Assembly (NCBI RefSeq): GCF_008274585.1
Contig: NZ_VTRT01000005.1
Span: 124,001 to 188,000, forward strand
Direction: 5' to 3'
DNA length: 64,000 bases
DNA from: Pedobacter sp. BS3
GTDB lineage: Bacteria > Bacteroidota > Bacteroidia > Sphingobacteriales > Sphingobacteriaceae
Positions 26,608 through 34,696 of the stretch are shown here, piece after piece; within the stretch, counting starts at the first letter, position 1; each line of letters begins with the position of its first letter. A program made the translations under genes and the position numbers. Under the pieces are notes generated by a model. The model saw only the letters and a list, made by a program, of their open reading frames with translations, had not been told where the DNA came from and did no database searches.

Positions 26608-29070
26608 TCACTTTATGGTGGCCTTCAAAACTTTCATCCAATAGCCGCCGACAACACTGCGGGCCTTGAAAGCGACCGGTTTACCAGTAGTGGTTTCGTG
26701 CCAGTCACTAAGCGGGACCCTCGACGGTGTTTCTGTAGCGAATTTATATACCGGGTTGAGCAGTGCATCAAAATCGGATTTTTTGCCGGCCATTGCTGCC
26801 GTCCACATTATCCAGTCTGATTTGGTATAGGTTTTCCGGCTGTCCAGCGGTAAGCCGTATTCGTTTTGATGCAGCAGGTAATAAGCCATTTCTGTATTAT
26901 ACACGCTTTGCGGGAATAGGTTAAGCTGTAAAATTTTATCCCATACCAGGTTGTATTTCTGGCTCCAGGTATCTTTGTGATCAAATACCAGTGCATAATG
27001 ATTTCCGGCATCGGCTTTAGCTATCCATTTTTTGGCATAATCTTTTGCCATGCTGCTGTATTTCAGGGCGATGTCTTTTTCGCCAAGCATTTGCGCCATT
27101 TGTGCATAGGCGCCTATGGCAACAATGGCTTTGATGGAAAGATTGGTGTTGTGCGCCAGATGCCCGGCGAAATCGTCGGTACATAACTGATTTTCAGGGT
27201 CAAAACCAGCTTCGGCTAAATAGTTTACCCAGGCGGTTAGTGTTTTCCAATGCCGTTTAGCGTAATCCGGGTTATTCTGCCTTTTAATAATGGCGCTGGT
27301 CAGGATAATCATGTTGCCACATTCCTCAACGGGCATATCTTCTTTATACGTCTGTCCATTAGCCAGGGGATAAGTCCCTATATCGTGTGCCGGAAACGGT
27401 TTTGTCCATTTTCCGCTTTCGCTGTAATAAAACACGCCATTGAGCATGCCTTTCATTAGTTCGGGATTATAGACCAGGTACAACGGAGACGAGGGATAGG
27501 TGACATCTACCGTATTGATGGAACCGTTACTGGCATTTTCTTTAGACAGCCAAAGGATATCGCCTTGCGGGCTTTTTACCAAGGTATGTGCAGCAACGCT
27601 TTGGCGGTAAGCCATGTTGCAGAGTTTGGCATAAGTCTCGCCACCGGCTTTTAGTGCATCGTTATATATAGTGGCATCAGTAGCAGCGCATTGATGCAAT
27701 ATAGATGTATATTCTTTAGTGCTTTTGGCTAATTGGCTATCCATATCCGCACCGGGAGTGTTGCGCCACCAGGGTTTCAGGTTAGTGCCGAAATATTGTA
27801 TGCTGTACAGCTCGTCATAGGCCAGCATCAGGTATTTGCTTACCGGTTTTTCGTTTATCAATCCTAAAGAGATTACTGTGTTCAGCATCAGCTGTTTGCC
27901 ATTTGCCGGAACGTTAGCATTCGTGTTCCCGGTAAATGAAGTGATTGCATTAGCCTCGTCGGTAACATATTGTCTGACTCCGGGTGCTGCCGGAGCGGCC
28001 ACGTACATATAGCCCCAGTCTATCCGCAGGTTATCGCCTTTTTTCCGGAGGATGGGCTGCTCAACTGTACCGGCTTTTAAGATATTCAGGCCGTTTTTGC
28101 TATAGGCAGCGGTTGTTACTTCCTGGTAGGGCAGGTTTACCGCCACGTTGGTTGATGCGCCCTGAAACAAATCAACCGTATGCTTTTTGCTGTCGTTGGC
28201 CTTTAATTCATACGTGATGTACGATACGGGCGATGATAGTAAATCTAAATTATTTAATACCAGTGGAGAGGCAAAGGTTACTGTTAAATCTACCGTTCCG
28301 CAGGTAAACGTATATATGGTCTGTGTTGCTGTCACCTTCACCGAAGTTTGACTGGCCGGTTTGATGTTATCATACACATGATTTTCAATTTCCTCGAATA
28401 ACCCGGCGTCGATGAAAGCGCCTCCGCCTGTGTTATGGCAATGTATAGCCAGTAAGTTTTCACCTGTTTTTAGCTTTGACTTGCTCTCGTCATTCAGGGG
28501 AAACATTTCATAATCGCCATTAGCGCCACGTTGCCTGATGATGCGTTCCCCGTTCAGGAACACTTCGGCGCCGTCATCATGATACAGCTTTAAGAATAAT
28601 TGTCCTTTGGGCAGGCTGCTGAGGTTAAATTTGCGGCGTATCCAAATGTCTTTTCCTTCCCATGAAGTACCGTCGGTTGCACGGTCATCGCCGAAAGGAG
28701 CTTTCCCCGTTTGCCAGCTACTGTCGTCGAAGCCGGGTTGCTGCCATCCCGTTCTGGGCATGGTTTCCATAACATATTGACATCTGTAAGACTGCTTATC
28801 GGCAGTAGGTAACCAGGTTTTATATTTTGGCGAACCTTTGCCCATAAAACGGTAATATTCTCCGTCTACTTTAAGCAAGCCAACCAGCGATTGATCTTTG
28901 CCTGTCCAGTGCTGGGTTATGGATTCGTTTAGCTTATCCGTTACCGACCATATACTGAAATAAGGATTATGGGTAATTAGCGGATAAGCAGGCATTTTGC
29001 TCTGAGCCGATGCAAAAACGACCGTCAGGCATCCGGGTATGAAAAGATATATTTTTTTTAAAAACTGCAT
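26608..29070 (-). CDS. GtaA-like protein (DUF4964/DUF5127/DUF4965/DUF1793, glutaminase family) with galactose-binding-like insert
   Basis: The 820-aa product has a signal peptide (ending ASAQ, about 23), a short DUF4964-type segment (PLITHNPYFSIWSVTDKLNES, about 30-50), a beta-sandwich insertion (about 105-235: DIWIRRKFNLSS, LKLYHDDGAEVFLNGERI) like those of sugar-binding domains, then DUF5127 and DUF4965/DUF1793-type helical regions (DVTYPSSPLYLVYNPEL, PVEECGNMIILTSAI, LSIKAIVAIGAYAQ, PLSDWHETTTGK). The family is named after fungal glutaminase A, but its (alpha/alpha) toroid resembles glycoside hydrolases, and its Bacteroidota members are often found in PULs. Between two sulfatase genes here, a glycan-active role seems at least as likely as glutaminase. 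Activity unproven. Confidence 0.78.
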   Translation of the reverse strand: MQFLKKIYLFIPGCLTVVFASAQSKMPAYPLITHNPYFSIWSVTDKLNESITQHWTGKDQSLVGLLKVDGEYYRFMGKGSPKYKTWLPTADKQSYRCQYVMETMPRTGWQQPGFDDSSWQTGKAPFGDDRATDGTSWEGKDIWIRRKFNLSSLPKGQLFLKLYHDDGAEVFLNGERIIRQRGANGDYEMFPLNDESKSKLKTGENLLAIHCHNTGGGAFIDAGLFEEIENHVYDNIKPASQTSVKVTATQTIYTFTCGTVDLTVTFASPLVLNNLDLLSSPVSYITYELKANDSKKHTVDLFQGASTNVAVNLPYQEVTTAAYSKNGLNILKAGTVEQPILRKKGDNLRIDWGYMYVAAPAAPGVRQYVTDEANAITSFTGNTNANVPANGKQLMLNTVISLGLINEKPVSKYLMLAYDELYSIQYFGTNLKPWWRNTPGADMDSQLAKSTKEYTSILHQCAATDATIYNDALKAGGETYAKLCNMAYRQSVAAHTLVKSPQGDILWLSKENASNGSINTVDVTYPSSPLYLVYNPELMKGMLNGVFYYSESGKWTKPFPAHDIGTYPLANGQTYKEDMPVEECGNMIILTSAIIKRQNNPDYAKRHWKTLTAWVNYLAEAGFDPENQLCTDDFAGHLAHNTNLSIKAIVAIGAYAQMAQMLGEKDIALKYSSMAKDYAKKWIAKADAGNHYALVFDHKDTWSQKYNLVWDKILQLNLFPQSVYNTEMAYYLLHQNEYGLPLDSRKTYTKSDWIMWTAAMAGKKSDFDALLNPVYKFATETPSRVPLSDWHETTTGKPVAFKARSVVGGYWMKVLKATIK

Positions 29071-29183
29071 AGCATTGAAGTTAAAAGTCGAAAGTTAAAA
29101 GTTGAGTCCTATACGTACGGGAAAATCCTTCCGGGTAATTCGGGTCAAAACCTGCAATTGGCTCAATGATTAGTTGGTAATAA

Positions 29184-30902
29184 TTAATGTTTTTGGTTAG
29201 GTTTAGGAAACACGTTGTGGGTATTGGCCCAGCTATGCCACAGGCTGTCTAACAGCTTAACCTTTTCGGGATATTTGTCTCTCACATCGGTAGTTTCTGA
29301 TTGATCTTCTGCCAGGTTAAACAAATGCCAGGTAGTATCTCTGCCGCTTTTTGAAACCAGCTTCCAGTTATCAAGACGGGCATAACGGGCGCCAAAGTGC
29401 TCATTGAAAAGCGCCTGATGGCCATTGCCCTGCTTGCCGCTGAAGGTTGGAACCAGGCTGATGCCGCTGCTTGCCTGGATGGTACGGCCTTTATAGGTTT
29501 GGGGATATTTTGCTCCCGCTATTTCAATAAAGGTGTTCATGAAATCCATTACATGACCTACATGATTGTTAAAGCCGCCTTTTTTTGCGGTTATGCCTTT
29601 CGGCCAGAATGCAATCATGGGAGTATGGATTCCGCCTTCGTACGATTCCGCTTTCCAGAACTGGTATGGCGTATTGGCTACGTTTGCCCATCGTTGCCCG
29701 ATGGATGAGTACGTAGTTTCTACTCCCGGCTCATTGTCCTTTTTCTGGGAATAGCTGATTTTCTGACCGTCGCGGGTTTCGCTGGGACGGTCAAAACCGG
29801 GACCATAAGCGGCGCAATTTTCGGCACTGGCGCCATTGTCAGAAAGAAAAACGATTAATGTATTATCCAACTGATTGGTTTGTTTTAAGGCGTTGATAAT
29901 ACGCCCGATACCCTGATCCATGCAGTCGATCATGGCCGCGTGTACAGACATGGCTTTGGCATCCCATTCCTTATCGGGATTATTTTCCCAGGTTAACTTA
30001 TCGTGCCAACGTTTGGATAGCTTTGTTTTTGCAGGATCTATCAATCCCATTTTTACCATCCTGTTATAGCGGGCTTCCCTGATGGCATCCCAGCCGGCTT
30101 TATAGGTATCTTTGTATTTGGCAATGTCTTCCGGCTTAGCCATTAATGGCCAGTGAGGAGCATTTTGAGCCACATACAGGAAGAACGGTTTATCGGATTT
30201 GGCAAAATCTTTAATATATGCTACGGCAGTATCGTTAATTGCGTCGGTATGGTAATAATTTTTTGGGACGTTTTTTATGGGCGTTGTGCCGCTTACTAAG
30301 CTGAACGGGTCGTGATAATCTACCACTCCCCAGATGGTGCCAAAGAATTTTTCAAAACCCCGGCTGGTCGGGTACTGGCTTATGGGCGAAAAATCTCCAA
30401 AATCCTTACGGTGATTTAACCAGTCAAGCTGATCTTGTTTGGTAGGTAGCCGTTTGGTATTAGATACATGCCACTTGCCCGACATTGCGGTATGATAACC
30501 AGCCTCTTTTAATACCTCGGCTAGTGTTACGGCATTATCAGTAATATGTCCCAGGTAGCCGGGCTCATTCTCTGCGTCTGTCATTTTGCCTATACCAGCC
30601 TGCTGATTATACAAACCGGTAAGCAGCGAGGCCCGGGTAGGGCAGCAACGTGATGTATTATAAAATTGCGTATAACGGATGCCGTTCATGGCCAGGTAAT
30701 CGATGTTGGGCGTATGGATCTCGCCGCCATAGCAGCCGATATCCGAAAATCCCATATCGTCTGCCAGTATCACAATAATGTTGGGCCGTTTGGGTTTGGC
30801 CGCTGTTTTAGTTTCTGTTTCGGGTTTGTTTTTCCAGGCGATAAGGCCGGTAAAGCCGAGTACTCCGATAGCAATAAGTACGGATAATTGGTATTTCTTC
30901 AT
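29184..30902 (-). CDS. Type I sulfatase with CCPTR active site
   Basis: The 572-aa product has an N-terminal hydrophobic segment (about 5-22), VILADDMGFSDIGCYGGE (about 44-61) and the formylglycine motif C86-CPTRASLLTG; Thr replaces the usual Ser, which the sulfatase pattern allows. SGKWHVSNTKR and VFLSDNGASAENC complete the site. It is a paralogue of the gene at 24772 and lies 113 bp before the GtaA-like gene in the same orientation. Its upstream region carries the 33-bp block shared with fecR, implying co-regulation with the main PUL. Periplasmic desulfation is inferred. Confidence 0.9.
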   Translation of the reverse strand: MKKYQLSVLIAIGVLGFTGLIAWKNKPETETKTAAKPKRPNIIVILADDMGFSDIGCYGGEIHTPNIDYLAMNGIRYTQFYNTSRCCPTRASLLTGLYNQQAGIGKMTDAENEPGYLGHITDNAVTLAEVLKEAGYHTAMSGKWHVSNTKRLPTKQDQLDWLNHRKDFGDFSPISQYPTSRGFEKFFGTIWGVVDYHDPFSLVSGTTPIKNVPKNYYHTDAINDTAVAYIKDFAKSDKPFFLYVAQNAPHWPLMAKPEDIAKYKDTYKAGWDAIREARYNRMVKMGLIDPAKTKLSKRWHDKLTWENNPDKEWDAKAMSVHAAMIDCMDQGIGRIINALKQTNQLDNTLIVFLSDNGASAENCAAYGPGFDRPSETRDGQKISYSQKKDNEPGVETTYSSIGQRWANVANTPYQFWKAESYEGGIHTPMIAFWPKGITAKKGGFNNHVGHVMDFMNTFIEIAGAKYPQTYKGRTIQASSGISLVPTFSGKQGNGHQALFNEHFGARYARLDNWKLVSKSGRDTTWHLFNLAEDQSETTDVRDKYPEKVKLLDSLWHSWANTHNVFPKPNQKH

Positions 30903-30987
30903 TTGAAATGGATTATTAAACCGGTTTGTGTTTGTATAAGTAATAAGCTTTTGTTTACGTAACTATGGTTTATAGCTGTATTACATG

Positions 30988-31020
30988 TATGTGCCTGTTG
31001 TAGTGAAATGTACTAAGGGG
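30988..31020 (-). promoter_or_regulatory. 33-bp block upstream of sulfatase gene, shared with fecR
   Basis: Read leftward: CCTTAGTACATTTCA, then GGCACATA after 10 bases, matching the block before fecR (23944-23976). It lies 85 bp before the sulfatase start. TACATTTC resembles a -7 box. No similar block was seen before the other three sulfatase genes. Confidence 0.4.
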
Positions 31021-31125
31021 CGCTTTAATATTTTTTGAAAGTGACCAAGTCTCTTAATAATGGGGCCCCGAATTTGTAAAGAGTTGTTTCCTGATTGGGA
31101 AATTTTTATTTTTGATCAAAATATA

Positions 31126-31255
31126 ATGAAACCCAATTTTGACATTGAGTTATTACCTGAAGCCATTGATTTCTTAGAATCTTGACGATAAAACACGGGA
31201 GAAGATTTATTATAATATTAAAAAATCCCAGTTTGTAAATGATAATGGAAAGTAA
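31126..31255 (+). pseudogene. Remnant of a HigB/Gp49-type toxin
   Basis: The first frame reads MKPNFDIELLPEAIDFLES then stops; shifting frame at about 31182 gives LDDKTREKIYYNIKKSQFVN before joining the antitoxin start. This matches the N-terminal third of phage-derived Gp49-like (HigB) toxins, while the catalytic C-terminal part is missing. Both a frameshift and a deletion are needed to explain it, so it is non-functional. Its surviving partner is the XRE gene that overlaps its end. Confidence 0.65.
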
Positions 31256-31565
31256 ATTCAAAACTGTTTCGTTGGATACCATGATTGATAAGCATATTGG
31301 TAAACGGGGAACAGCAAGACGGGACGCTTTTGAAAACGAGTTGAGAATAGACTTGTTAGGGCAAGCTATTAAACAGGCCAGACAAGAACGTAACCTGACA
31401 CAGGAGCAACTTGGAAAATTGGTAGGAGTTCAGAAGGCGCAGATTTCGAAGATTGAGAATAGTGTGAAAAATGCAAGATTTGAAACTATTCTGAAAGTCT
31501 TCGAGGCTTTAGGTGCTAAGGTGAACTTCAATGTTGAATTAAATAATAACAAACTGGCATATTAA
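31239..31565 (+). CDS. XRE-family HTH protein, HigA-type antitoxin
   Basis: The 108-aa product has a helix-turn-helix of the Cro/C1 type (about 45-98: LGQAIKQARQERNLTQEQLGKLVGVQKAQISKIENSVKN is the core region) and ends with the FEALGAKVNFNVEL tail common in HigA-like antitoxins paired with Gp49-type toxins. Start could be the ATG at 31239 or 31245. The toxin gene directly upstream is a truncated remnant, leaving an orphan antitoxin that may persist as a repressor. The gene opposes the sigma-factor pseudogene, ending 35 bp from it. Confidence 0.85.
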   Translation: MIMESKFKTVSLDTMIDKHIGKRGTARRDAFENELRIDLLGQAIKQARQERNLTQEQLGKLVGVQKAQISKIENSVKNARFETILKVFEALGAKVNFNVELNNNKLAY

Positions 31566-31599
31566 CTCCAATAAAAGTCCTTAACAGTAATGGGAAACC

Positions 31600-32180
31600 T
31601 TACTTGTTCAGCAGAAAGCCTAACGCGAGAGTAATGGTCATAAAATGGGCCAGGCGGGTACGCAGGCTTTGACTGGCGGTATACAGTTGAGCCTGAACGG
31701 TATTTTGGGATATCCCCAGTTCACTTGCGATTTCGCGGGTGGAAAGCTCTTCCATATAGTGCATCAGGAATATCTTACGCCGTTTTTCCGGCAAAGCGGC
31801 CAGCCATAAATTAATTAAATCCGATATTTCTTTTTCACGCACTTTATCATCGGCATAAACAGGAGAGCAGATGATTTCTTCAAATTCATCGAGGTAAGCG
31901 GCATGCTGCGGCGCTCTTGCTATTTGTTTATATAGCTGGAATCTGACGGCCGTGTGAAGATACGCGGATAAATTATTGATTGCCAGCTGACGGCGCCTGA
32001 GCCATAGGTCAGCAAAAATATTTTGTATAATGTCCTGGCATTGGGCCTTATCGCGGGTACGTTTATAAGCTGTATTGTAAAGTTCAGACCAATATCTACG
32101 ATAAATCTCAGAAAATGCCGCCCTTTCATCCTCTTTTATCAGAGAAGCAGCATTTCATCATTCAATTTATTTAAAGACAT
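31600..32180 (-). pseudogene. ECF RNA polymerase sigma factor, frameshifted
   Basis: An ATG at 32180 opens MSLNKLNDEMLLL and stops at a TGA (32139-32141). From there, a frame offset by one base reads LIKEDERAAFSEIYRRYW, a sigma region 2 (with DIIQNIFADLWLRR), and continues unbroken to region 4 (KRRKIFLMHYMEELSTREIASELGIS). The span is 581 bp, one base short of 194 codons, the normal size for Bacteroidota ECF sigmas. The open part contains no ATG before region 4. So a single base loss near 32139-32150 (CTGCTTCTCTG) separates start from body. It is either a recent pseudogene, a sequencing error or, less likely, a recoding site. It is the only plausible partner of FecR in the window. Confidence 0.8.
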
Positions 32181-32383
32181 GGTGTATAAATTTAAGTTAA
32201 TTTTAAGATACAATGAAAAACCTGTTAAGCCTGTACGATTTCAGTGTGGCTTTATGAGCAATTCATATACCTGCATAAAATAGCAATCAGTTAAATTTAC
32301 AATAGCCCGGCATTATTTTGTATTATTCAGTATTGGTTATAATGGCCTTAATATAGCTTGTTGTTGTAAGCGTATAACATGGA

Positions 32384-32413
32384 CAAATATACGAACTAAA
32401 TTGATTTAGCAAA
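32384..32413 (-). promoter_or_regulatory. Leftward promoter with LacI-type operator in its spacer
   Basis: On the minus strand TTTG (32413-32410) and TATATTTG (32391-32384) are spaced 18 bp. The spacer holds the palindromic CTAAATCAATTTAG (32396-32409). Twenty bases here are identical to the site at 34583-34602. Transcription would run toward the sigma gene, starting about 200 bp before its ATG. The site lies 125 bp before lacI, so autoregulation is also possible. The rest of the 354-bp gap shows only the lacI -7 box TAGCTTTG (32514-32521). Confidence 0.6.
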
Positions 32414-32534
32414 TTTTTTGTAAAAAAAATACTACGTCGCAGAACAAGGTGGAAAATCTAATGGAAATACATCTGAAAAAAGCTTTTGTGCCGGTTTTCT
32501 TAATTATTTATTTTAGCTTTGCTCAAAGCTGCAA

Positions 32535-33545
32535 GTGAAAAAAAAAATTTCTATTAACGATATTGCCAGGGAGTTAGGGATTTCCATCACTACGGTTTCC
32601 TTCATCCTTAACGGGAGAGCCCAGGAAAAACGGATAAGTGAGAACCTGGTTAAAAAGGTTCAGGATTTTATCAATGAGGTAGATTACAAGCCTAATTCGC
32701 TCGCCCGCAGTCTCCGTACCGGGAAAACCAATATTATAGGTTTAATGGTTGAAGATATATCCGACCCGTTCTTTTCGACCATTGCCCGTTTAATTGAAGA
32801 GAAATCTTATCAGAATGGATATAAAATAATTTATTGCAGCACCGAAAACGATACGGCAAAAACCCGTGAGCTGATTAAAATGTACAGTGAACGGCATGTT
32901 GACGGCTATATCATTGTACCGCCGGAGGGGATAGAAGAGGATATAAAAACACTTACAGCAAGCGGAAAGCCGGTTGTTTTACTTGACAGGTATTTGCCGG
33001 GTATTGAAACAGATACTATTGTAATCGATAACCTGGAAAGCGCTTACCATGCTACCAGGCATTTAATTGATAATGGTTATAAAAACATTGCATTTGTAAC
33101 CATTGACTCGCTGCAACTTCAAATGCAGGAGCGTCTATCCGGTTATGAAAAAGCCATGAACGAAGCCAGATTACCGCAATATGTAAAAGAGATTGCGTAT
33201 AACAGCGCTCAGTCGGTGCCGCAAATTACCGCATTTTTGCATCGGAAAAAGAACATTGATGCTGTTTTCTTTGCTACAAACTATTTGTGCGTCAGTGGGT
33301 TGAAAGCTATAAGCGGCATGGGCGCCAAAATTCCCCAGGAAATAGGAGTGGTGTCTTTTGATGATTATGAGCTGTTTGAAATGTATTCACCCGCCATTAC
33401 CACCGTTGCCCAGCCCGCCGAACAAATCGCGGAGCATGCGATCAACCTGCTGCTAACCCGTTTAAAAAAGAATACCGCTCCTAAAAAAGTCGAACGTATC
33501 GTATTATCTACCTCATTTATTGTTCGAAATTCTTCAATAAGATAG
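32535..33545 (+). CDS. LacI-family transcriptional regulator
   Basis: Starts at GTG (32535). The 336-aa product has a LacI HTH (about 4-24: ISINDIARELGISITTVSFILNG), the hinge helix NSLARSLRTGKTNIIGLMV (about 54-72) and a periplasmic-binding-protein-like effector domain with SDPFFSTIARLIEE, VDGYIIVPP and the C-terminal GVVSFDDYELFEMYSPAITTVAQP. It heads a rightward cassette of kinase, GH125, GH76 and MFS genes. A 14-bp palindrome typical of LacI operators occurs in three promoters around it, so it probably represses this mannan cassette and is released by mannose or a mannose derivative (effector inferred). Confidence 0.92.
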   Translation: MKKKISINDIARELGISITTVSFILNGRAQEKRISENLVKKVQDFINEVDYKPNSLARSLRTGKTNIIGLMVEDISDPFFSTIARLIEEKSYQNGYKIIYCSTENDTAKTRELIKMYSERHVDGYIIVPPEGIEEDIKTLTASGKPVVLLDRYLPGIETDTIVIDNLESAYHATRHLIDNGYKNIAFVTIDSLQLQMQERLSGYEKAMNEARLPQYVKEIAYNSAQSVPQITAFLHRKKNIDAVFFATNYLCVSGLKAISGMGAKIPQEIGVVSFDDYELFEMYSPAITTVAQPAEQIAEHAINLLLTRLKKNTAPKKVERIVLSTSFIVRNSSIR

Positions 33546-33580
33546 ATTTAGCGGTAGCAATCAAATAAATAATTTATTTC

Positions 33581-33610
33581 TTGTCTTTGCTAAATCGTTT
33601 TATATATTTG
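33581..33610 (+). promoter_or_regulatory. Promoter of ROK gene with operator-like site
   Basis: TTG at 33581-33583 and TATATTTG at 33603-33610 are spaced 19 bp. The spacer contains TTTGCTAAATC followed by GTTTTA, matching 11 of 14 positions of the core palindrome at 34587-34600 and extending the match 5' through TTTG. The ROK ATG lies 33 bp downstream. Confidence 0.55.
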
Positions 33611-33643
33611 CCCAATTCAATTATAAATATCTATTACACTTAA

Positions 33644-34558
33644 ATGAGCGAAAATCTGTTTAATTATAAATTCATCGGTGTAGACATTGGTGGCTCACAT
33701 ATCACCGCGGCCCTTATTTCGCCAGAGCAGTGTACCATTGATGCGGGCAGTAAAGTGCGCCGGCGTGTTGATGCCAAAGGAGATGCTGTATCTATATTAA
33801 AGACATGGGCAGAGGTGTTGAATAGCTTTATCCGGGCCGATGATAATAAGCATCTGCTGAAAGTAGGAATCGCTATGCCCGGCCCTTTTGATTATCAGAA
33901 GGGTATTTCACTGATAAAAGGACTGAATAAATACGATGCCCTATATAGCCTCGATATTCGTGAGGCTTTATCTTCGGCAACAGGTTTAGAGCCTTCAAAC
34001 ATCCTGTTCAGAAATGATGCAGAAGCATTCCTTCACGGCGAAGTTATATTTGGCAAAATACCGTCAAACGTAAAAGTAATCGGCGTGACCCTGGGAACCG
34101 GTTTAGGTTCCGCTGTCAGTATGAACAGCATAACCCGGGATGTATTCCGGGCAATCACGCCGATGTATGAGAGCATTGCAGAAGAATACATTTCAACCCG
34201 TTGGTTCCAGAAAAGATTTAAAGAATTAACCGGACGTTTTCTGATTGATGTGGAAGCCTTGTTGTCTGAAGATGAGCTGATTAAAAGTCAGCTCTTTGCC
34301 GAATTTGGAAAAAACCTCGGCTTATTTCTTGATAGCTTTGTATCTGATGAAAATGCAGATATAATTATTATAGGCGGTAACATTGCCCGGTGCCTGGATT
34401 ATTTCAAAGAAGAAATGTTAGGGCACATTAGCAGTCCGGATGTTCAGGTGAGACAAAGTATTTTATGGGAAAACGCAGCTTTAATCGGAGCCGCATGCAG
34501 TTATCACGAAGCAGAGGAATTAGCCAAAACAGCTAATTCCGGCAGTAAAGTATGCTGA
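33644..34558 (+). CDS. ROK-family sugar kinase
   Basis: The 304-aa product has the phosphate-1 motif FIGVDIGGSHITAALI (about 10-25), LLKVGIAMPGPFDY (about 73-86), NDAEAFLHGE (about 125-134), the phosphate-2 loop VIGVTLGTGLGSAVS (about 145-159) and adenosine motif IIIIGGNIARCLDYF. The zinc motif CxCGxxGC of classical ROK glucokinases and repressors is absent. There is no HTH, so this is an enzyme, not a NagC/Mlc-type repressor. Within a mannan cassette it probably phosphorylates mannose (or another hexose) after uptake by the MFS permease. It follows lacI by 98 bp with its own operator-bearing promoter. Confidence 0.88.
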   Translation: MSENLFNYKFIGVDIGGSHITAALISPEQCTIDAGSKVRRRVDAKGDAVSILKTWAEVLNSFIRADDNKHLLKVGIAMPGPFDYQKGISLIKGLNKYDALYSLDIREALSSATGLEPSNILFRNDAEAFLHGEVIFGKIPSNVKVIGVTLGTGLGSAVSMNSITRDVFRAITPMYESIAEEYISTRWFQKRFKELTGRFLIDVEALLSEDELIKSQLFAEFGKNLGLFLDSFVSDENADIIIIGGNIARCLDYFKEEMLGHISSPDVQVRQSILWENAALIGAACSYHEAEELAKTANSGSKVC

Positions 34559-34582
34559 ATATAAATATAAAAATTTTACCCA

Positions 34583-34614
34583 TTTGCTAAATCAATTTAG
34601 TTTATCTATGTTTG
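34583..34614 (+). promoter_or_regulatory. Promoter of GH125-GH76-MFS operon with LacI-type operator
   Basis: TTTG (34583-34586) and TATGTTTG (34607-34614) are spaced exactly 20 bp. CTAAATCAATTTAG (34587-34600) fills the spacer. RNA polymerase and a repressor would compete here. The 20-base match to 32394-32413, in inverted orientation, makes this the best supported operator in the window. Confidence 0.65.
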
Positions 34615-34696
34615 AGACAACCAGGTTAAGTAGAAAAATTACTCTGGCGTTGTATAGCACAGCTAACCCATACGTATAACCCTAAAATTTATTGCA

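Noticed and set aside
24772..30902. Insertion sequence or phage explaining the split of FecR and its sigma gene
   Set aside because: No transposase, integrase, terminal inverted repeat or att site was seen; only small non-coding repeats flank the segment.
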